A DNA stretch of 64,000 nucleotides from Streptomyces ferrugineus (lineage in GTDB: Bacteria > Actinomycetota > Actinomycetes > Streptomycetales > Streptomycetaceae), in the NCBI RefSeq assembly GCF_015160855.1, contig NZ_CP063373.1, positions 8,159,001 to 8,223,000 on the forward strand, given 5' to 3'. Below are positions 27,556-36,285 of the stretch, in pieces. The notes beneath the pieces were generated by a model. The model searched no databases. It saw only the letters and a list, made by a program, of their open reading frames with translations, and was not told the origin of the DNA. The stretch's first letter is position 1; each line of letters begins with the position of its first letter. Made by a program: the position numbers and the translations under genes.

Positions 27556-27897
27556 TCAGAACCTCGGCGCGTTACGGGACCGCTGCACCCGCGTGGTGCG
27601 GCGGTCCTTCGCGTTCCAGCACGCCTTGTGCCAGTGGCGGCGGTCGTCGACGCCCGCGTGGTCCGGCCAGGCGACGACGTGCGGGACGCCGTCCGGGATC
27701 AGCTGGTCGCAGCCCGGGCAGCGGTACGCCTTGCCCTGGGCGCTGGCGCCCGCCACATGCCGCACGTTCCAGTCCTCGCCCTGCCAGCTCTCCGAGGACT
27801 GCCAGCCGCCGTAGCGGACGGGACGGTCGCCCTCGGCACTGCGCCCGGACGAGGCGGCTCCCTTGGGGCCGTTGGAACGGTTGCGACGCGGGGACAC
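27556..27897 (-). CDS. Small zinc-ribbon-like conserved protein
   Basis: A 113-residue basic protein with a CPGC pair (about residue 60) and a downstream HVVAW-HWHKACW segment, a plausible zinc site of Cys2 plus His/Cys. The N terminus is Arg/Ser-rich and disordered, and the C-terminal KDRRTTRVQRSRNAPRF is basic, suggesting nucleic-acid contact. GTG at 27897 is chosen because GAGG lies six bases upstream; the frame is open four codons further. Databases often label such proteins ATP/GTP-binding, but no P-loop is visible. Function unknown. Confidence 0.75.
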   Translation of the reverse strand: MSPRRNRSNGPKGAASSGRSAEGDRPVRYGGWQSSESWQGEDWNVRHVAGASAQGKAYRCPGCDQLIPDGVPHVVAWPDHAGVDDRRHWHKACWNAKDRRTTRVQRSRNAPRF

Positions 27898-28119
27898 GGA
27901 ACACCTCACGGGGCTATACAGGATGCACGGGTCACGTCCAGCCTACGTGGCACGGACCGGGGTAGCCGTACGGCACCAACCCCCACAAGTCCCCCATCAT
28001 GACCATCGATTCTGCAGACAATCCGCAAATCTCTTCGCCAAGCCGTGTCCTCGGCACGTGTCAGACGGTTATGCCCGGTGGGGGAGCTCCACGTCGGAGC
28101 CAAGGAAGCAGGAAAAGCA

Positions 28120-29148
28120 ATGCGCGTAGGAAGTTTCGTGTTGGCGGCCCGGTTCCCGGGGCAGGGCGACGGGGAGGCGCTGCACCGCGCGGTCCGCTCC
28201 GCCGAGGTCGCCGAGGAAGCGGGGCTCGACTCGGTCTGGCTGGCCGAGCACCACTTCGTGCCGTACGGCACCTGTCCGTCCGCGATCACCCTGGCCGCCT
28301 TACTGCTCGGCCGCACCAGCAGTCTGCGGGTCGGCACGGCGGTCACCGTGCTGCCCACCGCCCACCCTGTGTCCGTCGGCGAACAGGCCGCGCTGCTGCA
28401 CATCGCCTCCGGCGGACGGTTCTCGCTGGGCGTGGGACGCGGCGGGCCCTGGGTCGACCTGGAGGTGTTCGGCTCGGGTCTCGAGGCGTACGAGGAAGGG
28501 TTCCCGGAATCACTCGATCTGCTGCTGCGCTGGCTGCGCGAGCCCTCGGTCGCGGCGTCCGGCGAGCGGTTCGACTTCCGTGAAGTCCCCGTCGTCCCCA
28601 GGCCGTCGGAGTGCCTCACGGACGTCGAGGGCCCCGAGGTCGTCGTCGCCTGCACATCGCCGCGGAGCGTGCGCCTCGCGGCCGAGCGCGGGCTGCCGAT
28701 GCTGCTCGGGATGCATGTGGGCGACGAGGAGAAGGCCGAGATGGTCGCCCTGTGGCGGGAGCACGCCCGCGCGGCCGGACGACCGGCCGACGAGATCCGC
28801 GGCGCGGCCCATGTGTCGGCCGGCATCTGCCAGATCGCGGACCGGCGCACCGACGCCGTGGAGGCGCTCACGAAGGCGATGCCGGGCTGGCTCAGGCAGG
28901 GCCTGGAGGCCCATGTGACGGTGGACGGGCGTCATCGGGCGATGCGCGACCCGCTGGCGTACACCGAACTGCTCTGCGGGCTGCACCCGGTGGGCACCCC
29001 GCGCCTCGCCGCCGACCGCCTGGCGGCGACCAGCGAGCGGACCGGCATCTCCCGCTTCGCGCTGCTCGTGGAGGGCTCGGGCGATCTGGCGGCGACCGAG
29101 GAGAACGTACGGCGGCTGGGCGCCGAAGTGCTTCCGCACCTCGGCTGA
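28120..29148 (+). CDS. Luciferase-like (LLM class) flavin-dependent monooxygenase
   Basis: A 342-residue TIM-barrel protein of the bacterial luciferase family: SAEVAEEAGLDSVWLAEHHF, then ITLAALLLGRTSSLRVGTAV and the GRFSLGVGRGGPW flavin-binding segment. It probably uses FMNH2/F420 and O2; the substrate is unknown. AGGAAAAGC precedes the ATG. It stands alone between a convergent small gene and the SCO5389-family gene. Confidence 0.88.
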   Translation: MRVGSFVLAARFPGQGDGEALHRAVRSAEVAEEAGLDSVWLAEHHFVPYGTCPSAITLAALLLGRTSSLRVGTAVTVLPTAHPVSVGEQAALLHIASGGRFSLGVGRGGPWVDLEVFGSGLEAYEEGFPESLDLLLRWLREPSVAASGERFDFREVPVVPRPSECLTDVEGPEVVVACTSPRSVRLAAERGLPMLLGMHVGDEEKAEMVALWREHARAAGRPADEIRGAAHVSAGICQIADRRTDAVEALTKAMPGWLRQGLEAHVTVDGRHRAMRDPLAYTELLCGLHPVGTPRLAADRLAATSERTGISRFALLVEGSGDLAATEENVRRLGAEVLPHLG

Positions 29149-29250
29149 ATCGCCCTGGGCCCGCCGAACGGCCCGGTCCGCCAGAGGGCTTGCCGCCCCG
29201 GTACTGATTGCACCTCCCGCGTACGGAGCGGCAAGCAAGCGGTCACTGCG

Positions 29251-29643
29251 TCAGCAGTCCCGGAATTCCGGGGACTGGTTCAGCAGCTGACTGCGGACCG
29301 AGGTGAAGCGAGCCAGCGTCTCGTCGACCGAGGAGTCAAGCGGGAACACCGCCACCCGGTGGCAGTTCTGGAAGGCCAGTCGCACCCCGAAGTGCCGCTG
29401 CAGCGCGCCGCGTATCGCGTCACTCGCAAGCGCACGCAGCAGCTGGCCACGTGCCTGCTCGTCCGGCGGGGGCGTCAGGTTGTCGGCGAACTGACCGCCG
29501 TCGACCTTCAGCTGGGCCACCAGGGAGCTGATCATCTCCCATGCGTAGGGCAGGGAGGTCCGGACGCAGTCGACGAAGGCGGCTTCGTCGACCTCGCCTC
29601 GCTCGGCCTGTTCGAGTAGGGCCGGTGAGACGTCGAGCGACAT
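29251..29643 (-). CDS. SCO5389-family conserved actinobacterial protein
   Basis: A 130-residue acidic soluble protein starting MSLDVSPALLEQAERGEVDEAAFVDCVRTSLPYAW. It has no membrane segment or known catalytic motif. The family is known only by the S. coelicolor locus name. GGAG lies five bases before the ATG. It is divergent from nucS with a 273-bp gap, an arrangement I recall as conserved in Streptomyces, so a regulatory or functional link with NucS is possible but unproven. Confidence 0.8.
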   Translation of the reverse strand: MSLDVSPALLEQAERGEVDEAAFVDCVRTSLPYAWEMISSLVAQLKVDGGQFADNLTPPPDEQARGQLLRALASDAIRGALQRHFGVRLAFQNCHRVAVFPLDSSVDETLARFTSVRSQLLNQSPEFRDC

Positions 29644-29916
29644 GGGTTCTCCTCTCGCACCCCCACCGCGGCGGGGGTTGCCGGACAGATGAGGGAGTCC
29701 GCGATACCGGACACGCTGTGTACACGCCTCGCGACCTCCCGTTTAATACGGTAGGCAACGGACGGTGACGGCACCAGGAGATTGCGTACATGGGCGGTCC
29801 TCGTTGGGCACACGAGCACACAATCGGCCAGAAATGAACAGGGGCAGTCCGGGGTCATACGGACTCCCCCGGGGCGAATCGCGTCGACACCGGCCCGTCG
29901 AGTAGCGTTGCCGACC

Positions 29917-30588
29917 ATGCGTCTCGTCATTGCCCGATGCTCCGTCGACTACGCGGGCCGGCTCACCGCCCACCTGCCCTCGGCGCCCCGTCTGATCCTG
30001 GTCAAGGCGGACGGCAGCGTCTCGATCCACGCGGACGACCGGGCCTACAAGCCCCTGAACTGGATGTCGCCGCCCTGCACTCTGAAGGAGGGGGACGGCG
30101 AGCAGCAGGACGTCTGGACCGTCATCAACAAAGCGGGCGAGAAGCTGATCATCACGATGGAGGAAATCCTCCACGACTCCTCGCACGAACTGGGTGTGGA
30201 CCCCGGTCTGATCAAGGACGGCGTGGAAGCGCACCTCCAGGAACTCCTCGCGGACCGCATCGAAACGCTCGGCGAGGGCTACACGCTCATCCGCCGCGAG
30301 TACCCCACGGCCATCGGCCCGGTCGACATCCTGTGCCGGGACGCGGACGGCGCGACGGTCGCGGTCGAGATCAAGCGGCGTGGCGAGATCGACGGTGTGG
30401 AACAGCTCACGCGCTACCTGGAGTTGCTCAACCGCGACCCCCATCTCGCCCCGGTGCGCGGCATCTTCGCGGCCCAGGAGATCAAGCCCCAGGCCCGCGT
30501 CCTCGCGACGGACCGCGGCATCGGCTGCCAGGTGCTGGACTACGACGCGCTGCGCGGCATCGAGGACGACAAGCTGCGGCTGTTCTGA
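29917..30588 (+). CDS. nucS: Mismatch-specific endonuclease NucS/EndoMS
   Basis: A 223-residue protein with an N-terminal DNA-binding domain (1-~120) and a RecB-like nuclease domain bearing Asp137 (GPVDIL), Glu151 and Lys153 (VEIKRRG). The C-terminal LRLF matches the clamp-interacting tail. NucS replaces MutS/MutL in actinobacteria, cutting both strands at mismatches. The ATG at 29917 has no Shine-Dalgarno; a TAGCGT -10-like element ends eight bases upstream, so the message may be leaderless. A strong hairpin follows the gene. Confidence 0.95.
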   Translation: MRLVIARCSVDYAGRLTAHLPSAPRLILVKADGSVSIHADDRAYKPLNWMSPPCTLKEGDGEQQDVWTVINKAGEKLIITMEEILHDSSHELGVDPGLIKDGVEAHLQELLADRIETLGEGYTLIRREYPTAIGPVDILCRDADGATVAVEIKRRGEIDGVEQLTRYLELLNRDPHLAPVRGIFAAQEIKPQARVLATDRGIGCQVLDYDALRGIEDDKLRLF

Positions 30589-30616
30589 CCGGGGGCGTCC
30601 GCGGTCGTACGACGGT

Positions 30617-30649
30617 GAGGGCCGGGTCCGTTGGACGGACCCGGCCCTC
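30617..30649. terminator. Strong bidirectional terminator between nucS and the ATPase gene
   Basis: A perfect 15-bp stem (30617-30631 with 30635-30649) with a 3-base loop is followed on the plus strand by TTGTCCTG. It lies between the convergent stops of nucS and the repeat-bearing ATPase. Confidence 0.9.
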
Positions 30650-30666
30650 TTGTCCTGATCGCCGCG

Positions 30667-33219
30667 TCAGATCACCGGATCCGAGCCGGTGCTCGGTGTG
30701 CCCTCGTCCGTGGACGTGGGCGCGCTCGCCGTGGTGGTGGTCTCCGCCGGGCTCGAGGTGGCCGAGCCACTGGCCGACGTCGAATCGGACGGCGGATCGG
30801 TCGGTGTGTCCGTCGGGTCTGTCGGGCCGTCCGTCGGGTCCGTGGGACCGTCCGTTGGATCCGTCGGGCCGTCCGTTGGATCTGTCGGGCCGTCCGTCGG
30901 ATCTGTCGGGCCGTCCGTCGGCTTCGTGGGGTCATCGGTCGGCTTCGTCGGATCGTCCGTCGGATCCGTCGGCCGGCCGCCCGACCCCTGCGTCTCGCTC
31001 GGGCGCTCAGACGGCTCGTCCGACTCCGTCGGCGTGGGGTCGCCCGACGTGCCCTCGGCCCCCGGATCCGTCGGCCGGCTCGTCGCCTTGCCCGTGTCGC
31101 CGGAGTCCTGGTCGTCGTCGCCCTCCACCTTGTCCGCGCCCAGGCTGTCGTCGCCGGGGCCCTGGCTGGCGGACGGGTTGACGCCGACCTGGTTGGACGG
31201 GGCGTTCGGGTCGTTGTCGGACGTGGCGCCCAGTGTCACCACCGTGCCGAGCACCGCCACGAGCAGCGCGCCCGCGCCGGCCGCGACGAGGTTGCGCCGG
31301 GCGAAGCTGCGGACGCCGCCCCGGCCCTTGTGCGAGGCCGTCGGCGAAGGCGAGGACGCCTGGTGCGTGACGAGGGTCGTGGTGTCCCCGGCGGGCGGGA
31401 ACGCGGCCGGCACACCGCCCGGCGGCGACTGCGACTCCTCGTAGCGCGCGTCCGGCACCTCCTCCCCGGCCGTCGCGGCGAACGCGGCCACGCCCGGCGT
31501 GGTACCGGAGCGGTCCGAGACCAGCGCGAGGGCGCGGCGGCCCGCGACGGTGCCGCGCTTGTCGGCGAGGGCGCCGCGCAGGCCGATGGAGGTCTCCAGC
31601 TCGGCACGGGCCCGGTCAAGCCGGTCGCCGCAGAGCGCGAGGATGCCCAGCTCGTGGTGGAAGTAGGCCTGTTCGGAGACGTCACCGACGAGGCGGGCGG
31701 CCTCGGCGCCGGCCCGCAGCGCCCGCTCCCAGGCGCTCCAGTGCAGCCCCGCCGCGAACGCGGGCGCCGCCGTGCGGGCGAGCCGCACGGTCGGGCTCTC
31801 CTCGCCCTCGGCGGGCGGTGTCGTGCTCGGCACCAGCAGGCCCAGCGCGGCGAGCACGGCGTCGGCCTCGGCGCAGACGCGCTCCGGCGTGACCGAGGGG
31901 TGCCCGGCCCACCAGGCGTAGTGCCGGGCGGCGGTGAGGGCGTTGTCCTGGGCCTCGTCGGCGTATCCGGCGGACTCCAGCTGGGCCAGGACGCCGGCGG
32001 CGAGCCGGTAGCGGGAGCCGACCGGTGAGACCAGCCCGCAGTCGGCCAGTTCGCCGAGTGCGGCGTCCGCGTGGGTGTCACCGACCAGCGCGGGCAGATG
32101 CGCCTGGTGCGGCACCTCGCCGCCGAGCGCGACGGCGAACCTCAGGGTGGTGCGGGCCGATGCGCTGAGCCGCGAGGCGAGCAGCCGCGCCGGTCCGGCG
32201 GCCTCGCCGAGCGACGGCAGGGGCGTCTCCGCGCCGTCCTCGGTGTCGACCGGAGTGTCGGCGGGCGGCGGGGCGTCCTCGAAGACGCCGTACTCGTCGA
32301 CGGCGTCCGCCCCGGCCCGCAGCCGGTCCCGCTGCCGCAGCAGCGCCCCGGCCTGGACGAACCGCAGCGGCAGGCCCTCCGACTCGAACCACAGGTCGCC
32401 GCCCCAGTTCAGCTCGTCCTCGGTGAGGACCCGGCCGACCCCGCGCTCCAGCAGCTCCATGCTCGCGGTGCGGTCGAGCCCGTCGAGGGCGACGTCCTCG
32501 ATGCCGGACTCGGCGGACGGCGCGGGCACATCGGGCGTGGCGCCGATCAGGAAGGCGCACTCGGGGGTCGCGTCGAGCAGCTCGTCGAGCGCGGTGCCGC
32601 CGAACTCGATGTCGTCCAGGACGACGACCGCGCCGATCTCCCGCACGCAGGAGAGCAGTTCGTCCTGATCGGGGCGGTACAGGGGCGCGCTGTAGACCGA
32701 GTGCAACAGGTCGTACAGCAGGTCGGCCGGGGTGCGGTGGAAGCCGTTGAGGCGGACGACGCCGTCGGGGGCGAGGTCCGCGCAGTCCTCGGCGACGAGG
32801 TCGAGGAGGCTGGTGCGGCCGGCACCCCGGGGGCCGACCAGACGTACGGAACGGCCGCGGGCGAGCAGCCGTACGAGCTGTTCGCGCTCTTCCTGGCGGG
32901 CCAGGAGCGGCTGTGCGGGACGGGTCGGCCCGGGCGGGACGGGCGGCTTGGCGGCGCGCTCGGCCTCGGCCCGTTCGGCCGGGGCCAGCTTCTCGGGTCG
33001 CGCCGGCCGCTCCGCGGGCGGGCAGACCTCGATCTCGCTGCCGTCGACGGGGTTGACGGTGAGCAGGAAGTCGCCCGAGACCAGTTGCACCGTGCGGGCG
33101 AGTGCGGGCGTGTGCTGTCCGAAGTCGGGTGTGAGGGGGTCCCTGGGCGGGCGCGGGCGCGACGACTGGCCGCCGGCCTCATGGCCGTACTCCTCGGGTC
33201 CCCGGTTGTTCGGGTCCAT
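30667..33219 (-). CDS. Membrane-anchored AAA/STAND-like ATPase with Pro-Thr-Asp repeats
   Basis: An 850-residue protein. Residues 1-100 are mostly disordered. A P-loop ATPase region follows, with Walker A GPRGAGRTS (129-137) and Walker B VVVLDDIEF (~198-206), then a helical, TPR-like region (~350-570). A single transmembrane helix lies at ~643-665. The C-terminal ~185 residues are an extracytoplasmic Thr/Pro/Asp stalk with five GPTDPTD units. The architecture suggests an internal NTPase switch tied to a wall-spanning stalk; function unknown. ATG at 33219 is used; binding-site evidence is weak. It is convergent with nucS. Confidence 0.82.
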   Translation of the reverse strand: MDPNNRGPEEYGHEAGGQSSRPRPPRDPLTPDFGQHTPALARTVQLVSGDFLLTVNPVDGSEIEVCPPAERPARPEKLAPAERAEAERAAKPPVPPGPTRPAQPLLARQEEREQLVRLLARGRSVRLVGPRGAGRTSLLDLVAEDCADLAPDGVVRLNGFHRTPADLLYDLLHSVYSAPLYRPDQDELLSCVREIGAVVVLDDIEFGGTALDELLDATPECAFLIGATPDVPAPSAESGIEDVALDGLDRTASMELLERGVGRVLTEDELNWGGDLWFESEGLPLRFVQAGALLRQRDRLRAGADAVDEYGVFEDAPPPADTPVDTEDGAETPLPSLGEAAGPARLLASRLSASARTTLRFAVALGGEVPHQAHLPALVGDTHADAALGELADCGLVSPVGSRYRLAAGVLAQLESAGYADEAQDNALTAARHYAWWAGHPSVTPERVCAEADAVLAALGLLVPSTTPPAEGEESPTVRLARTAAPAFAAGLHWSAWERALRAGAEAARLVGDVSEQAYFHHELGILALCGDRLDRARAELETSIGLRGALADKRGTVAGRRALALVSDRSGTTPGVAAFAATAGEEVPDARYEESQSPPGGVPAAFPPAGDTTTLVTHQASSPSPTASHKGRGGVRSFARRNLVAAGAGALLVAVLGTVVTLGATSDNDPNAPSNQVGVNPSASQGPGDDSLGADKVEGDDDQDSGDTGKATSRPTDPGAEGTSGDPTPTESDEPSERPSETQGSGGRPTDPTDDPTKPTDDPTKPTDGPTDPTDGPTDPTDGPTDPTDGPTDPTDGPTDPTDTPTDPPSDSTSASGSATSSPAETTTTASAPTSTDEGTPSTGSDPVI
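30811..30972. repeat. 21-bp tandem repeats encoding GPTDPTD units
   Basis: Near-identical 21-bp units (core GTCGGGCCGTCCGT) are repeated five times, with related degenerate units on both sides. They encode GPTDPTD and DPTKPTD heptapeptides at the C terminus of the membrane ATPase. The in-frame unit length makes copy-number change harmless to the frame, so length variation between strains is expected. Confidence 0.85.
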
Positions 33220-33493
33220 AGGTTCAAGCCCCCCAAAAGCGTCGTGTGCGTAAGCCAAGCCCCTCCCGGCCTTGCTGCACACCGCGCTGTCGCTTCTGGT
33301 CCGGGCCCGCTCGAAGGGGTTTGTCCATGGGGTTTGTCCATGCAGCGGGCAGCCGAACCCTAAACCTTTGCACAGTATCTACGACAGGTCGGGGTACCGC
33401 GCCGCCCGAGACATCACAGTCTCGTGAGAATTGTGCGTGACGTGCGCTTCGCAGCCGGAACGCCCGACTGCCCCGCCCCACCCGTGCCGGGCG

Positions 33494-33817
33494 TCACACC
33501 CGGGGCAGGGACTCCACCCCGATGCCGCCTTCGATGGCCAGGATCCGGTGCAGCCGGGTGGCCACCAGCAGACGCTGCATCTGCGGCGGCACGCCGCGCA
33601 GCACCAGGCGCCGGCCGCAGCGGCCGGCCCGCCGATGGGCCCCCATGATCACCCCGAGTCCGGTGGCGTCCCAGAACTCCAGCTCGGACAGGTCCAGCAC
33701 CAGGTCGCCGACTCCGTCGTCGACGGCCGAGTGCAGGACCGTACGGGCGTCCGCCGCGCTGCGGACGTCGAGGCGGCCCCCGACGACCAGCTCGGCGTGG
33801 TCGCCCCTGATGTACAT
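33494..33817 (-). CDS. STAS-domain anti-anti-sigma-like protein
   Basis: A 107-residue STAS protein (MYIRGDHAELVVGGRLDVRSA to VLDLSELEFWDATGLGVIMGA). In SpoIIAA/RsbV-type antagonists the residue after the Asp in D-S-S/T-G-L-G is the phosphorylated Ser; here it is Ala (D-A-T-G). The adjacent Thr could still be modified, or the protein may be constitutively active. ATG at 33817 is preceded by GGGGAG. No anti-sigma kinase gene is adjacent. Possible partners in Streptomyces include SigB/SigF-type systems (inference). Confidence 0.87.
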   Translation of the reverse strand: MYIRGDHAELVVGGRLDVRSAADARTVLHSAVDDGVGDLVLDLSELEFWDATGLGVIMGAHRRAGRCGRRLVLRGVPPQMQRLLVATRLHRILAIEGGIGVESLPRV

Positions 33818-33993
33818 ATGCGCTCCCCAAGCGTGCGTACGTGCGTGCTCCGCGATGCGTCGTCTGTGCTGTGGCCGGTGATGCAACCTCTGACTGCGTT
33901 GGACGGTCAGAGGTTTCCGTCTGTAAGCGAACCGATACCGAATTCACCCCATCGCGTGACGTGCGCAGGGGCTGTGCGGTGGTCTACGAAACC

Positions 33994-34842
33994 TCAGTAG
34001 CTGTAAAAGCCTTGCCCGCTCTTGCGCCCGATGTCACCCGCGTCCACCATCCGGCGCATCAGCTCCGGCGGGGCGAACTTCTCGTCCTGGGACTCGGTGT
34101 AGATGTTGCCGGTGGCGTGCAGCAGGATGTCGACGCCGGTGAGGTCCGCCGTGGCGAGCGGGCCCATGGCATGACCGAAGCCCAGCTTGCAGGCGAGGTC
34201 GATGTCCTCGGCGGTGGCGACGCCCGACTCGTAGAGCTTGGTGGCCTCGACGACGAGCGCCGAGATCAGCCGGGTGGTGACGAAGCCGGCGACGTCCCGG
34301 TTGACGACGATGCAGGTCTTGCCGACGGACTCGGCGAACTCTCGCGCGGTGGCGAGGGTTTCGTCGCTCGTCTTGTAGCCGCGGACCAGCTCGACGAGCT
34401 GCATCATCGGCACCGGCGAGAAGAAGTGCACACCCACCACCCGCTCGGGGTGCTCGGTGGCCGCCGCGATCTTGGTGATCGGGATGGCGGAGGTGTTGGA
34501 GGCGAGCACGGTGTCCGCCCGCACGATCTTGTCGAGCGTGCGGAAGATCTCGTGCTTGACCTCGAGCTTCTCGAAGACCGCTTCGACGACGACGTCGGCG
34601 TCGGCGGCGGCGTCCAGGTCGGTGGTCGCGGTGATGCGGGCGAGGGCGGCGTCGGCGTCGTGCGCCTCCAGCTTGCCCTTGCCGACGAACTTGTCGTACG
34701 ACGCCTTGATGCCGTCGGTGCCACGCCTGAGCGCCTCGTCGGTGACATCCCGCAGGACGACGTCCCAGCCCGCCTGAGCGGAGACCTGGGCGATCCCGGA
34801 ACCCATCAAGCCGGCGCCGATGACGGCAAGCTTCCGTGCCAC
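33994..34842 (-). CDS. 3-hydroxybutyryl-CoA dehydrogenase
   Basis: A 282-residue NAD(P)-dependent 3-hydroxyacyl-CoA dehydrogenase. It has Rossmann motif GAGLMGSG (residues 9-16), catalytic His139 (VGVHFFSPVPMMQLVE) and the C-terminal helical dimer domain ending GRKSGQGFYSY. It interconverts acetoacetyl-CoA and 3-hydroxybutyryl-CoA, feeding crotonyl-CoA/ethylmalonyl-CoA and butyrate metabolism. It would act after the thiolase at 16.3 kb. The start is GTG at 34842 with GGGGAG eight bases upstream. Monocistronic. Confidence 0.94.
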   Translation of the reverse strand: MARKLAVIGAGLMGSGIAQVSAQAGWDVVLRDVTDEALRRGTDGIKASYDKFVGKGKLEAHDADAALARITATTDLDAAADADVVVEAVFEKLEVKHEIFRTLDKIVRADTVLASNTSAIPITKIAAATEHPERVVGVHFFSPVPMMQLVELVRGYKTSDETLATAREFAESVGKTCIVVNRDVAGFVTTRLISALVVEATKLYESGVATAEDIDLACKLGFGHAMGPLATADLTGVDILLHATGNIYTESQDEKFAPPELMRRMVDAGDIGRKSGQGFYSY

Positions 34843-35003
34843 TGTTGCGACTCCCCTTTGAAACGCCTTACACCCTGTTTACGTTGCCTCTCGGCGGACC
34901 TTAGCGCTCGTGAGGGACTGTGTGACCGGTTAGTAACGCGAGTCACGTCTCAGCTGACGGACATCACACCGGCGGCGGCACACGGGACCCAATTGCGCGT
35001 TTC

Positions 35004-36125
35004 TCACCGTTGGTTCGCTGACGCCGGCAGGCCCAGTGCGGTGCGGATCCGTTCGACGTGCTCCGCCCCGTCGTGCCGGTTCACGGAGCGCAGTGACTTC
35101 AGGAAGGCGTCCGCGTCGGAGGCGTCGGCCGCCTTCCGCCAGAGCGGCAGTCCCGTCTTCAGTTCGGCCACGAGCCGCTCGGTGGGGCGTTCGACGCCGG
35201 CCAACTCGGTCTCCTCGAGCCGCTGGATGGTCTCGGCCTGGGCCGTGGCCATCCGCTCGGCCCAGGCCTTGGCGCCGGCGAGGTCCTGTTCGGGGCTCTT
35301 CGCCGGGCGCTGCGCCGTCACCACGTACATCGGCTTCGCGGCGGACAGGAAGGCCAGTTGGTCGGTGTCGAAGTCGGACTCGTCGCGCCGGACCGAGCCG
35401 TCGAGTTCGGCGTCGCCCGGCCGCGCCGCCCAGCACAGCACGGTGCGGCGCCCGGCGTCCCAGCCCACCTCGTCGGGACGGAAGTAGTAGGTCTGCAGCG
35501 TCCCGGAGCCCTCCGGGTCCACGGAGTAGTCGACGAAGAGCTCGGCGCAGCGCTGCCACGCGACCTCGGCGATCGCCTCCCGGCCCGGGAACTCCTCCTG
35601 CTCGGCGAGCCGGAACGTGGCGTAGGCCTCCGCGCGGTGCGTCTCGTCGCACGGGATCACCTGAACGCCGCCCTTGCCGAGCGGCGGTGTGTCCCTCTCC
35701 CGCATCCAGGCGCCGGGGGTGAAGCAGTCGCCGACGTCGAGCGACTGGACCGGGGCCCACCCCGGCTGCGTCACCGCACCGTTGTCGTCCCGGGCCGGCA
35801 GCGTCCAGACCCGGAAGTCGGCCACCGTGGCGAGGCCGGCGGCCAGCACCAGAACCGCGCCGGAGACGGAGACCCCGGCGATGGCGAGGCCCTTGCCCCG
35901 CTGGCCCTTCCTGGGTATCTGCCACAGCGCGACCAGGCCGAAGACCAGCCCCAGGGGCGCCAGGCACACCAGCAACGCCGTCACCAGCGAGGTGACCGCG
36001 AAGGCGTTCAGGGCCGGCGGTGCCATCGGCATCGGATTCCACTGCGGTCCGGCCCCGTACGGCGGAGTGGGGGGTTCCTGCGGGTACTGCGGGTACTGCG
36101 GATGCTGCGGCGGAGGCACCGACAT
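35004..36125 (-). CDS. DUF4190/septum-formation-domain membrane protein
   Basis: A 373-residue protein with a Pro/Tyr/Gln-rich cytoplasmic N terminus (1-38). A DUF4190 two-helix module spans ~39-100 (FAVTSLVTALLVCLAPLGLVFG, then a second helix after KGLAIAG). A ~270-residue extracytoplasmic domain of the septum-formation type follows, with Cys pairs (VGDCFTPG, VIPCDETHRAE, WQRCAEL). The function of the domain is not established. It is divergent from the adenosyltransferase gene. Confidence 0.8.
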   Translation of the reverse strand: MSVPPPQHPQYPQYPQEPPTPPYGAGPQWNPMPMAPPALNAFAVTSLVTALLVCLAPLGLVFGLVALWQIPRKGQRGKGLAIAGVSVSGAVLVLAAGLATVADFRVWTLPARDDNGAVTQPGWAPVQSLDVGDCFTPGAWMRERDTPPLGKGGVQVIPCDETHRAEAYATFRLAEQEEFPGREAIAEVAWQRCAELFVDYSVDPEGSGTLQTYYFRPDEVGWDAGRRTVLCWAARPGDAELDGSVRRDESDFDTDQLAFLSAAKPMYVVTAQRPAKSPEQDLAGAKAWAERMATAQAETIQRLEETELAGVERPTERLVAELKTGLPLWRKAADASDADAFLKSLRSVNRHDGAEHVERIRTALGLPASANQR

Positions 36126-36285
36126 GCGATCACGCCCTTCGTGTTCGGCTGCTCACGAATATCAGGGCATGGCTGAAAAGGAACGTGCCCGAGATCACAA
36201 AGCACCGGCATCGTTATCCATCAGCCGCCCAGGACCGGGCAGACGCACGTGGTCCGAACGGCGGGGGCGTAACTACGCTGGTCGC

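Noticed and set aside
30811..30972. Possible CRISPR-like repeat array
   Set aside because: Units are 21 bp, directly adjacent without spacers, and encode an in-frame protein repeat; no cas genes are nearby.
30689..31444. Plus-strand SVGPSVGSV-repeat reading frame
   Set aside because: The complement of the GPTDPTD repeats; the minus-strand protein continues through a coherent ATPase with a transmembrane helix.
36126..36285. Cobalamin riboswitch upstream of the adenosyltransferase gene
   Set aside because: Only 160 bp are available, no B12-box-like motif was seen, and the ATG appears leaderless.
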